From the NCBI RefSeq assembly GCF_027580225.2, contig NC_073353.2, positions 38,742,001 through 38,806,000 on the forward strand: DNA of 64,000 nt, written 5' to 3'. This stretch comes from Misgurnus anguillicaudatus (taxonomy: Eukaryota; Chordata; Actinopteri; Cypriniformes; Cobitidae). Shown one piece after another: positions 39,097 through 49,926 of the stretch; the stretch's first letter is position 1; every line of letters begins with the position of its first letter. A program made the position numbers and the translations under genes. The notes beneath the pieces are model-generated. The model made no database searches. It saw nothing but the letters and a program-made list of their open reading frames with translations, and was not told the DNA's origin.

Positions 39097-40910
39097 CTGT
39101 TAAAATATTTCTGTAGAAATTACTGTATTACTGTCAGCTGCTTGCCAGTAACTTACTGTAAATTTAAATTGATGTTATTTACTACACTGTAAAAATGAAA
39201 GTGTTACTTGCAGCTGGTTCCCGGTAACTTACCGCAGATCTAAATGTATGTCACTTACCGGCAACACCTTGTTCAAAGCCAAATGAACATTAAACGTCAA
39301 CAAGTCTTTATCTTTACAGAATACAACTTAAATAACAGCCTCATGCAAAGCATTCTGGGAAACAAAATCTAAAGCAAAAACAGAAAAATGTTGATGATGA
39401 TTTCTGGTTCCCAGAATGCTTTGCATGAGGCTGTTATTGTATAGTTTTATTCTGTAAAGATAAAGACTTGTTAATATTTCAAATGTATTCAACTTTGTAC
39501 AAAATGCCGCCAGTAAACAACACACATCCACATCCACACTAAGCCACCGGAAGCCAGCTGCATAACTACAGCAACTTTTGTTTACAAAGCAGGTTATAAA
39601 GTATGCCAAATTTTACGGTTTGTTTATGTAAGGAATAATTGATGGCGGGCCGTTGAACTATAAGAAAATGATGCACACCCAAGGTGGTTATGTGTACATT
39701 ATTTTTAAATAATTCAAAGGACCGGAGTCAATTATTCCACTTATACCACGGTTACCAATATTGCTCTGGTGCCTATTTTTAAGAAATGTTTAAGATTAGG
39801 TGTGTGGTTATTGAAAAATAATCAACACCCATGGAACATTTCTCAGCCAATCAAAATCAAGCATTCAACAGCCCCGTGGTATAAGTAAGGAATAATTGAT
39901 GATGGGCTGTTGAATTATTTGAAAATAATTCAATGGCCCGTTGTCAATGCGACATGACGGGAAGCAGAGTTACACTGCGATTGTGCATTATTTTCAATTA
40001 TACCACTTGCATGTTGAATGCTTTATTCTGATTGGTTAATAAACGCACACCTAGCCTGTCAAATGTTTTAAAATAACCACCAGAGCAACTGTGGTATAAG
40101 AGGAATAATTGCCTTCGGCCCTTTGAAAATAATGGTATAACACCACTTTGCGTCATGCCACATTACCACCTTGGGTGTGCATTATTTTTTAATAATTCAA
40201 TGGCCCGTTGTCAATTATTCTTTACATAATTCAAAGGACCGGAGTCAATTATTCTGCTTATACCTGCTAAATGTATACCATGGTTACCACAGACATTGCG
40301 AAGACCTTGATCTGGTGGTTATTTTAAGACATTTGGCAGGTCAGATGTGCTTTATCAAAAAATAATGCATACTTGTGAAACATTTCTTAACCAATAAGAA
40401 CAAAGCGTTTAATAGCCATGTGGTATAAAACTGTGTGTGAGAAACCGCAGTTGGTAAAGGTCAGAAAAGTCATTGTTAGCTTTAGTTCAGCAGAAATGTC
40501 TTGAGGTAGCAGCTGTCAGGAAAACAAAATAATAATTCATCACAAAAACACCTCTTCAGACTAAAACATTCCTAATATACCATAATACAGTGAATGTGGT
40601 CTGGATCATACACTGTATAAAAATACTGTAGAAATTACAGGTGTTACTTACAGCTGGTTGCCGGTAACTTACTGTAGATTTAACATTTTGTTCAAAGTTC
40701 AAAGTCTTTGTCTTTACGGAGTAAAACTAAAATAACAGCATCATGCAAAGCATTCTGGGAACCTGAAATCATATTCAACCGTTTAATGTTCATTTAACTT
40801 TGAACAAAATGTTGCCAGTAAATAACATAAATTTAAATCTACAGTAAGTTACCGGCAACCAGCTGCAAGTAACACCTGTAATTTCTACAGTTTTTTTATT
40901 ACAGTGTAAT
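39097..40910. repeat. Cluster of palindromic MITEs (GCAGCTGGTTGCCGGTAAC and related)
   Basis: At 40613-40908 the left arm (TACTGTAGAAATTACAGGTG, then GGTTGCCGGTAACTTAC) is mirrored by the right arm. Partial copies are at 39097-39310. At about 39330-39440 a 31-bp inverted pair (GCCTCATGCAAAGCATTCTG and its complement) surrounds a loop of about 50 bp. Between 39630 and 40440 there are several shuffled copies of the GATTGGTTAATAAACG / CAATTATTCC repeat also seen at 24737. Confidence 0.65.
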
Positions 40911-41552
40911 ATTAATTCTGTGTTTGGGGATAAGGACACACAAACCACCCTATCAGAAAATAAAGTACAAAGCTGTCACATATTAGGACCTTTTAAAGGG
41001 TACTGCCTCAGTGACAGCTTGTGTACCCTTTATCGTCTAAACAATCATCTGCAAGAATTTGGGTGAATGTGTCTGAATGTACCCACAATTTTTGACTTAA
41101 AAGGAACAAACTGTGTGAAATGTTTCCTTCCTTTTATTATTTGCATTTATGTCTACTTAACCCTGCTGCACACATCTCCATTACAAAAGACATGCACACA
41201 CCACTTCTTTCAAAGTGAAATAAACTTGATAGCCTAACACGTATTATCATCATCATTCTGAACAAAAAGTCGATAATAGATTTGCTCGTTTATTCAAATG
41301 TTTGTAATCTTCTTTGCTCAGTGAATGGCAGTATTTTAATAATGCCGTTTAGATTGATGGTTTGGGTTAAGTTGTGTAATGCCGAATGGCTCAAACTCAC
41401 AAAAACATGTCTAGATGACATTAAAAATATAGAAAAACTAAATTCATTCTTAAACATTGGGCCTATATTGAAAGTTCAGATGGATGCCAGCAAGAGAAAA
41501 TGTATAAATCTGGTAATAATTGGTGTCATAAATAAATCCATGATACAGTTGG

Positions 41553-41752
41553 GCGGTTTCTGGGACAGGGTTTAAGTTTAGTCTAAGACTAATATGCTTG
41601 TTTGAGCTGTCTTAACTGCAAATGACACATCTTAACCTCATATATCAGTGCCATTGCTCTGTCTCAAGATGAACACCAGTAATGTTTTTTGTAAGGTATG
41701 TTTGTAAAAACAACTCGTCTTGGCTTAATCTAAACCTAGTCCGGGAAACCGC
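41553..41752. repeat. Short fold-back element (GGCGGTTTC...GAAACCGCC)
   Basis: GGCGGTTTCTGGGACAGGG at the left and CCGGGAAACCGCC at the right are mirror images. Internal sequence is related to 28485-29065 and 44570-44785. Confidence 0.65.
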
Positions 41753-41759
41753 CCCAGTG

Positions 41760-42480
41760 TATTTTTTCCATTCCTAAACAAGTTGTGTTTTTAAACAATG
41801 CCGAAACTTTGTATAGCACTTTGCTTCCCTTTGATGAATTGTTTTACTTCTGTAAGTTGATTTTGAATAAAAGTGTCACTAAATATCTAAATGCAAATCC
41901 AAACACAGCACTTTAAGCAAATAGATGTTTGGTCAAGAGGTTTTCTTGTCTTGTATATCATCAAAACATGTCAAACTTGAAAGTGTAATGAAAGCACAGC
42001 TGCAGTCATTATATGTTTTAAGAACAACAGATATTGCTTTTGTCCTTATAGACTATTGACCAATTGCGAGGCGTGTACAGCTCTCGATTCATTGGCTTCA
42101 GACCGGTTTTTTGGGTCAGCTGGAGAGGTGAGAACAAGCAAAGATGCCACGCCAATACAAACCAATTTATATTGACCACACTAAACTAAATTTGATTAGA
42201 ACCTGTTGTGATGCATCGGTTTACAGGAATTATTGCGCAGATGGACATACATATATGCCCATTTAATTCAGCTAGTTTAATGCGTGTCATTTAAAGTATC
42301 TGTAACTATCTCACCCAGTTAAAACAGAAACCTTTATGAAATGTTAATTGAAGGCCTTGGAATTCTTAACAGTCAGTCTATATCTTTATGGTAAATATTA
42401 TGCATTAATATTATCCAGAGTCTACTCTTGTAGATTTGACATTAACATTCCAAAAGAGACAAAAACACTTGAAAAGATCC
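41760..42480. other. Intergenic between the repeat cluster and the tmsb4x 3' end
   Basis: Contains a degraded SINE tail (about 41830-41895). No coding exon seen. Confidence 0.5.
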
Positions 42481-42498
42481 ATTTGAATATCACAGATT

Positions 42499-42504
42499 TT
42501 TATT
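42499..42504 (-). terminator. tmsb4x: Candidate polyadenylation signal of tmsb4x
   Basis: AATAAA on the minus strand, about 430 nt downstream of the stop codon. It would give a 3' UTR similar in size to that of other thymosin beta-4 genes. Other signals may be used. Confidence 0.5.
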
Positions 42505-42931
42505 TGCATTACAAAACAAAAGTTGTGCATTCCAAGATGTCGACATACAAAATAAAAACTGCATGACTTTAAAGCATTTGAGCAAGTCAACCGAGGTCAC
42601 AAAAGATGTTACAAAAGCGAGTCTCTGTTACTTGTCACTCAAACTCCGTGCCCCGCCCCCTCGCCACTCCGAAGCGAATTCAGAAGTGAAACTCAGCTTC
42701 ACGCCTCCCTCCTCCTCCTCCTCTGGATCAACGAACTTCATCAGAATTTCAGTGGTGTGGTTTACAAAAAGAGGAGAAACAAAGGGCTCTACGGTCGTCT
42801 GCATTTTTTTGGTTGTCCAATCACAATGCAACTTAGGTCATAATTTTATCCGGAAAAAGTTAAACAGCAAAAAGAGGTGAAAAAGAAGGCAATGTGGAAT
42901 GTACAGTGCATAGAGGAGTCGCGAGCGTGCT

Positions 42932-43327
<396 letters not shown>

Positions 43328-44025
43328 CTAAAAACCAAAGGAAAATATTAGGTTTGGATCCCAAATCTTCATTTAATTACTGTATAAATGTATTTACAAA
43401 TATTTTATTTAAAAAATAAAGTATGTTTTCCTTAGTAAATTGATTTGCAGATGAAACATTTCATGCAATAAAATGAAACATCGTGCATTTTAGTGTTTAG
43501 TGTCGAAGCAGTAATGTGCAATGAAGTGAAATGCTGATGGTGTTGCATCACAGTATCGCGGTATGAAACCACCGCCCTTTCCTGCCCATTCCTCTCTCTT
43601 ATTTCACTTTATATCCACCTAAATCTAAATATTTCTCTCATTTGACAAACATCTGAACGTATTATTTCCTCCCATATATATGATATTTGCAATTGTCGAT
43701 CACAAAATATATGAACTGACCAATGGCTTCGTCCATTCCTGAACAAAGACAGCACGCATCTATTGTCTCTCCTACACATCTATCGCAAGAACCAACGTTT
43801 TACATACAACAGATTTGACATTTTGCATATAAACTAAAGCACTTATTCGCCGTGATTATAAACACATTCGTAACATTTTGTCACTCATTATGCATGAAAC
43901 GCAAAAACATTTATCAAAGCGCATTTAGCAAGAGGTCACACTTAACATCTACAGATTCGGTAGAAATAACAGCAATGATGGTATATTGTGCATATTTAAG
44001 TAAAATTATAAACGTTTTGCCTCAC

Positions 44026-44075
44026 CAGAGTAGTCCTTGCGTGCAGTGATTTGAGTCTCGAGTCGCAGCAGTGTG
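44026..44075 (-). other. tmsb4x: Inferred 5' non-coding exon of tmsb4x
   Basis: Donor CTACTCTG/GTGAGG at 44026/44025 and a TATA motif about 25-30 bp upstream of the presumed start bound a roughly 50-nt exon. It splices over about 0.86 kb to 43169. The 5' end is estimated from the TATA position only. Confidence 0.55.
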
Positions 44076-44096
44076 AGAGACAAGCGCAGAATCGCG

Positions 44097-44138
44097 CTAT
44101 ATATCCTGGGCGATATGCAAATCAGGCCGCTGACGTCA
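44097..44138 (-). promoter_or_regulatory. tmsb4x: tmsb4x core promoter: TATA, octamer, CRE
   Basis: TATATA box at 44098-44104, an octamer (ATGCAAAT on the plus strand) at 44115-44122 and a perfect CRE palindrome TGACGTCA at 44131-44138, in that order upstream of the inferred first exon. Spacing fits a strong TATA promoter of a highly expressed gene. Confidence 0.65.
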
Positions 44139-44569
44139 CCGGACCGTTAGATGAACCGCTTCCTCATGGAATCCGATAAAAGCGATCAACCAGACGCATG
44201 TTAAACACATTTTAGTGAAGAAACATCGAAACATCGAGGCGTTTGGTAATTTAAAGGTGAAACATCTGTAAACACGCAGTTAAAGTAGCTGTGTCACATT
44301 AAAGTAAAGTGAACGCCCTGTGTGACTGAAAACGCTGCTGCTGTGTAGGAGCGCCACCTGCTGGACACTCACGTGAAGTGCACGCAAACTGATGACGACA
44401 TCGTGACAATGACCACACGCTACAATAACACAAAATATTATTTTGCAAACACAACTGCACAGATAACACGCAGACCAAAATGTTTAAATACGCATTAAGA
44501 ACAGATTTATCACCAGTATATTAAAATAGCATAACTTGTGCATTGTCTTCTGTACAACAATGCATTCAC

Positions 44570-45175
44570 TTAAAGAAACACATTCACCTCCGGTTTCACA
44601 GTCGTAAAAGCCATGTCGGAGGTATGTTAACTTGCACTGACAGATCCTAAAACATGCCAGTGTCATTGATTTATCTCAAGATACGCATCAGTAATGCATT
44701 TCCTAAGGCATACTTTTAAAAAATGCGTAAACATCTTAATTTAACTAAGGCCTAGTCCTGGCTTTAGCTAGCCTGGTCTTTCTAATGAGGTGAAGTAAAC
44801 AAAGAAATACTTAATAAACCAAACTTTATTTTAGTCTGTTAAGAATAGGCTACATTGTTGAAAACTTTACTATAGATGAGACATTGTGTGCTGGTAAACA
44901 ACAGGAAGTGATCGATCACAGTTCCTGTTAGCTGCTAGGCTTAGTTTTGTGGACATAGATACTAAATCTTTCTCTTACCATACGGCAAATAAATACATTT
45001 ATCTGGCCAAAATATGTACGCTAAAGATATTTTGTAGAAAGTAAAGCTTAATTAAATATATTTTTGAATTTGAAAATTTAGTTTTAACCTTTAGGCCTGT
45101 TTGATTGGGGCTGGGGTTAAACATATATTACAAAATGTATTTCAGGGGCAACAAGTACATTTTTATTCTTACAAT
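44570..45175. repeat. Fold-back fragment and partial AT-rich element
   Basis: 44570-44785 is related to 28485-29065 (CTTGCACTGACAG, TTTAACTAAGGCCTAGTCCTG). 44980-45170 is a partial copy of the CATACGGCAAA AT-rich family. Both are upstream of tmsb4x. Confidence 0.55.
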
Positions 45176-45261
45176 AGTTTCAGCATAACGGCTTTCATGG
45201 ACCAAACGTAACTTCCGATAAACTCCTTTTAGAGTAGTTTATTTCTGATAACAAGCTAAAC

Positions 45262-46975
45262 CAGGGGTGCCCAACCCTGCTCCTGGAGGGCTATCGTCCT
45301 GCAGACTTCAGTTCCAACACACCTGCATGTAATTATCAAGCAACCCTGAACAACTTGATGAGCTGCTTCAGTTGTGTTTGATTGGGCTTGGAGCTAAAAT
45401 CTGCAGGACGCTAGACCTCCAGGAACAGGTTTGGGAACCCCGGAGCTAGACAAACAACAAGTAGATTACCTTAGGTCAGGGATGGGCAACTTTGGTCCTG
45501 GAGGGCCGGTGTCCTGCAGAGTTCAGCTCCAATTTGCCTCAGCACACCTGCCTAAAAGTTTCTAGTATTGCCTAGTAAGAACTTAATTGGCTGCTTCAGG
45601 TGTGTTTAATTAGGGTTGGAGCTAAACTCTGCAGGACACGGTCCTCCAGGAACGAAGTTGCCCATACATGCCTTAGTTCAAAATATAGCTAAAGCGTATA
45701 TCAGGGATGGGCAACTTCGGTCCTCCTGCAGAGTTTAGCTCCACCATAATTAAACACACCTGAAGCAGCCAATTAAGGACTTATTGGGCATACTAGAAAC
45801 TTTTAGGCAGGTGTGCTGGGGCAAGTTGGAGCTGAACTCTGCGGGACACCGGCCCTCCGGGACTGGGGTTGCCCATCCCTGGTGTATATGGAAGAACTAC
45901 ACCAGGGCTGAATCCTGACAAAATGTTGCACAACGTTTATTAAACAGAAATGGTGATGCGTTGAACACCCTGTTGTGATGACGCAAGAGTTGCAACTACG
46001 GTAGCTTAAAGGCCATTCTTTGCGTACTTTTTAAATGTTTCTGGAGCCTGATGAAATCGTTATAAATACGTGTTTAATACTGTAAAATACCCTCCATGTT
46101 ACAGTCACTGACAATATTTTAACTTGAACCCATTGAGCGAGCTGTCTCTTTAGTACTGCCGCTGCATGGGCCGACATTTCTGACACACCCACCAAACAAG
46201 AGAAAACGTATCTAAAACCTGTTGCACACAGTTTCCAGGAAACTTGTCGTTCAACCCGGAAACCGTAGCAAACCGCTGCGCACCGGTGTGAGCTTGAATG
46301 TGCCCCAGGGGTCCCCAAACTTGTTCCTGGACGGCCTGCAGAGTTTAGCTCCAACTTGCCTCAGCACACCTTCTTGGAAGTTTCTAGTATGCTTAGTAGT
46401 TAATTATCTGCTTCAGGTGTGTTTCATTATGGTTGGAGTCAAGCATGCCGCACAAACCCTAAAAAGTGAAGTCCCCCCCAGTGACTGGTCCCAGTATAGG
46501 TCATAAAGCCCGCCTCCCCATGTTATTTAATGGGACTTGAGAACAACTAAACAATTTAATTACACTTCAATACAATTTTTTCCGAAGCTGGTTTCTGTCA
46601 TTTAATGTAGTTTTTATCACGCTGATGTAAATACAAGTGTTTGTTTTTAAAATAAGTTTGTTTTTAGTTATTTAATGATATAAAAACAGTGGTGTCACGT
46701 CATGATTGACAGGTGTGATATGCGAATTATGCGAGGGCGGGGCCTTGCTTTCGCGGCTTTACTTCCTGCTCTCTACTGCTCAGGACTGGTCCCGAAATCG
46801 CTACTGTGCAGACTCAAGACCCAAGAAGTCAGCGCCGTATCGGGACTCTGACGGCTTCACTTTTCACCAATGGAAGAGAGCGAACGAGAGTCGTCCATCT
46901 TTTTTTACAGTCTGTGGTTGGAGCTAAACTTTGCAGAGACACCGGCCCTCCAGGAGCAGGATTGGTGACCCCTGA
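45262..46975. repeat. Cluster of CCTGGAGGGC / CTGCAGAGTTTAGCTCC MITE copies
   Basis: Four copies of a roughly 180-200-bp palindromic-ended MITE (about 45262-45445, 45476-45675, 45702-45885 and 46298-46975), in both orientations. Shared words are TCCTGGAGGGCC, CTGCAGA(G/C)TTCAGCTCCAA and CAGGTGTGTTTAATTA. The last copy is split by a 476-bp insertion at 46439-46914. The hAT-like type is inferred from the ends (CAGGGGTGCCCAA). Confidence 0.75.
46439..46914. mobile_element. Nested insertion with TGGTTGGAG duplication
   Basis: 476 bp flanked by TGGTTGGAG at 46430-46438 and 46915-46923 (an 8- or 9-bp duplication). Ends with CCATCTTTTTTTACAGTCTG. Related to 63095-63595 (shared CCGCCTCCCC/TAATGGGACTT-like and CCATCTTTTTTTACAGTCT words). 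Not coding. Confidence 0.75.
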
Positions 46976-48355
46976 ACTGCACTGTATACATTATTTACAC
47001 AATAACGTTAGCTCAATGTTAACTATAGATCATCTGCCAAACCTCCCTTCATGTAGCGGTGATCCATGATCAGAAGGAATCCAAAACATTTGTTATTTTC
47101 CACAAGGTATTTGTTCCAGTTTATCCACTAGCCAGACCATTAAAGAGCAACAAGGCTAAAAACAAGGTTATTTTGTGTATTTGGTGCAATACAATGTGTC
47201 TGGGTGGTTTATGGTTAAAAAAACACATTATTTTTCACATACCGTATATTTTTGTAGTTCCAGATAGCCTATCCTGTCTTCCTGAAACGCATTGATTTTG
47301 TACAAAGCTCATCGACCTGAAAAGCGCTGTGTCCCTGATTGTAATCTGTACACAGCTAATCTGTACGTTGTGATTGGCCTGAATACCTTGACGTCAGCCG
47401 GTGTCATGAGCAATTCTGTCCTCCCTGGCAATTCTGCCCCCTTAGGACCCTGTGTGATTCCATTGGCTGAAAAAACTCCTCATGGGTAGTTTTTTAGTGC
47501 TTTATTACAAATCCTACAAAATCGTGTTATGATTAATGTTGTTAGAACATTGTGAAACGTACAATCGATGTCTTTTAAACGGTATGTTTCATTAATGAGG
47601 CATTGCTTGTGTAATTTTATTATTTAGATATACTGTACCCTTTCCACTTTTGTACAGTGTAAAGTTAATACATTATTTATACAGATGAACATGATTGTAA
47701 TTTTTAAACCATGATTACTACACTTTTACTATAAAAAACCTTAATTTTGTAAGGTATGTTTTGTTAATACTTTTCTAAAATAAAAAGATAGTTTTTTTTA
47801 AAGCAGATGATGACACAAAACTACTAAAGTGTCTGCAACATGAATACAAGTTTATTATATTATTTTTTGGAAGCTTTTATTTAAAAATATATTTTGTATG
47901 CTAAGTAATTAGCTTGCTAGACCGCTTTGGCAGACGAGATATCGCAATGACAAATTTTGACCAGGCATTATTGGTAGGTACCAGTCAAGGTCTTAAGGGG
48001 GCAGAATTGCTCATGACACTGTAAACATGACACTCCTTACCATGTTTGAAAGATTCGCTCACAATGCAATGCTAACAGGAGTTAACTTACAGGCTGTGAG
48101 TCTGAAGCGGGAGGATTTATGATAATGTCGGTCTTCTCTACATCAATTCAAGAAAGTAAACTGTTACCTACAATCCGTGTGTTTGTTGTAGTCCAAGAAA
48201 AGAGATTTACGTTGGAGACGTAAAACTCGAGTCATCGTTTACTTTGGGTTTGGACCATTTGCATATTGTTAATATGTACTAGTACACACTTGCACACCAA
48301 ATGAAATGTAAAATTACAAATCAGACCATAGGGGCTCTTTACACAGACAAAGACC
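46976..48355. other. Intergenic, no gene recognised
   Basis: Weak, unsupported open frames only. Contains two words GTCATGAGCAATTCTG (47405) and CAGAATTGCTCATGAC (48004) in opposite orientation, suggesting the ends of a roughly 600-bp inverted-repeat element. Confidence 0.45.
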
Positions 48356-48359
48356 GGAG

Positions 48360-48655
48360 GTTTTCCTTGCCAAAATATATTTAGTAGATTTTGTTCAAAC
48401 TGTAATAAGTATAAAATGTATAAGTACGTATTAAATATAAAATTATAAGTGTATTTTTGCAGCTGAGCAGTTGAAATTTAATTTTAACCTTTTTAAACCT
48501 GATATGTTTACAGGTTTATAACAAAAACTTTCTTTTAATATATAATATAATGCATATATAAAACATATTTTTAAAATATATTTCAAAATATACAAAAGAA
48601 AAATATATTGGTGAAAAATATATATAAAAATATATATTTTTTGCCATGTGGGGCT
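48360..48655. repeat. AT-rich palindromic element, copy
   Basis: Same family as 1758-2342, with ends CCTTGCCAAAATATAT and ATATTTTTTGCCATGTGG. Confidence 0.55.
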
Positions 48656-49319
48656 CTACCAGGCTATATTGTTCTAATTTATGTTTTTTTACAATGCATT
48701 TTATCTATTATGTTTCTGAAGCACTTTGAAATGCAACTTTAAAGGCGCGCTTTAAAATAAAGTTTATTATTACCTGTGAAGGCCAACATGTCCTTTGAAA
48801 TAGTAATGATTAACATAGCATGTCAAAAAATAACTTGAGTATATTTCACTTGATCCCAGTTAAAAAGGCTTTTAAGGCAAATTCTGGTTTACTGATATCC
48901 AAAGGTTTGTGTGAGAGATACAGTAGATTTAAGGAAGGAGATACAAATATTTTAAACAAATCTGTGTGTGTTTGTGCTTGTGTTTAGAAGCAGTTAAATG
49001 AGTTTTCAATTGCATTTCCAATAATTCATTTATTAATACATTCGATTATACAAGTAAAATATATCTACATTAGTGAATCAGCTATTAACTTCTCTACATG
49101 CCCTTGTGGTAAAGTCCCCCCAGCTGTCCTGTAATCATTAAAGTATATACAACTCTTTCACAGATCTTACAGAATTCAGCATCTGTCTATTAATCATGGA
49201 CTACCTACTGTTGTCTGTCTGAATGACTAAAAATGTTTTGCTAATCTTACACTTTAATAACCTCTGTCAGCTAAAACAAACATCAACAGCACAGAACAGG
49301 TAATATATATACAGTTTTT

Positions 49320-49805
49320 TCCATTTTTTAAATGCTATAATTGAGTCTCAAGTGCTTCTATTAACCTAGAAAATGTGAAAAGATTAACCCAGTAACTTAG
49401 TTTTGGTAAACCATTCTCTGCAAGCATGTGAAAAAATAGCTCATTGAAATTTGGCTCCCCTTGTGATGTCAGAAGGGGATCTTATTATAATAATACCGCC
49501 CATTAATATGCACTATCCAACCACAGCACTGACATTTAGTGCAGAGAGAGAAAAAATAATTAACACCACAATTGATTTTAATTTCAACAAACCACCATTA
49601 TGGTGATCAGTGTTTGCTTTATCCGCTAATTTGCATTTTATAAGACACACACCAAAACGGCACATTTTGCTTACACCTACAATGTAACAATTTGAACATG
49701 TTATAATAAACTGATAAATCTGTGAGGTATTTTGAGCCAAAACTTCACATACATACTCTGAGGGCACCATATATTTATTTGACATCTTAAAAAGTCTTGT
49801 GACCT
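49320..49805. repeat. MITE copy downstream of tlr8
   Basis: Same family as 26333-26816, lacking clear TTAA ends. It reaches within about 120 bp of the tlr8 stop codon. The minus-strand AATAAA at 49774-49779 lies in it, so the tlr8 polyadenylation signal may be MITE-derived. Confidence 0.7.
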
Positions 49806-49926
49806 TGATAGATCTCTTGTGTATGTCTAATAGAGGAAGACATCAGCACATTAATTATATTCACATTATATTCACATTTGCAGACTAATTTGTAAAGCAT
49901 ACAGCATATTCTTTTAGTTTGTTTTT

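Noticed and set aside
46222..47069. Several plus-strand open frames of 70-94 codons
   Set aside because: They lie in MITE copies and the nested insertion; no conserved protein pattern.
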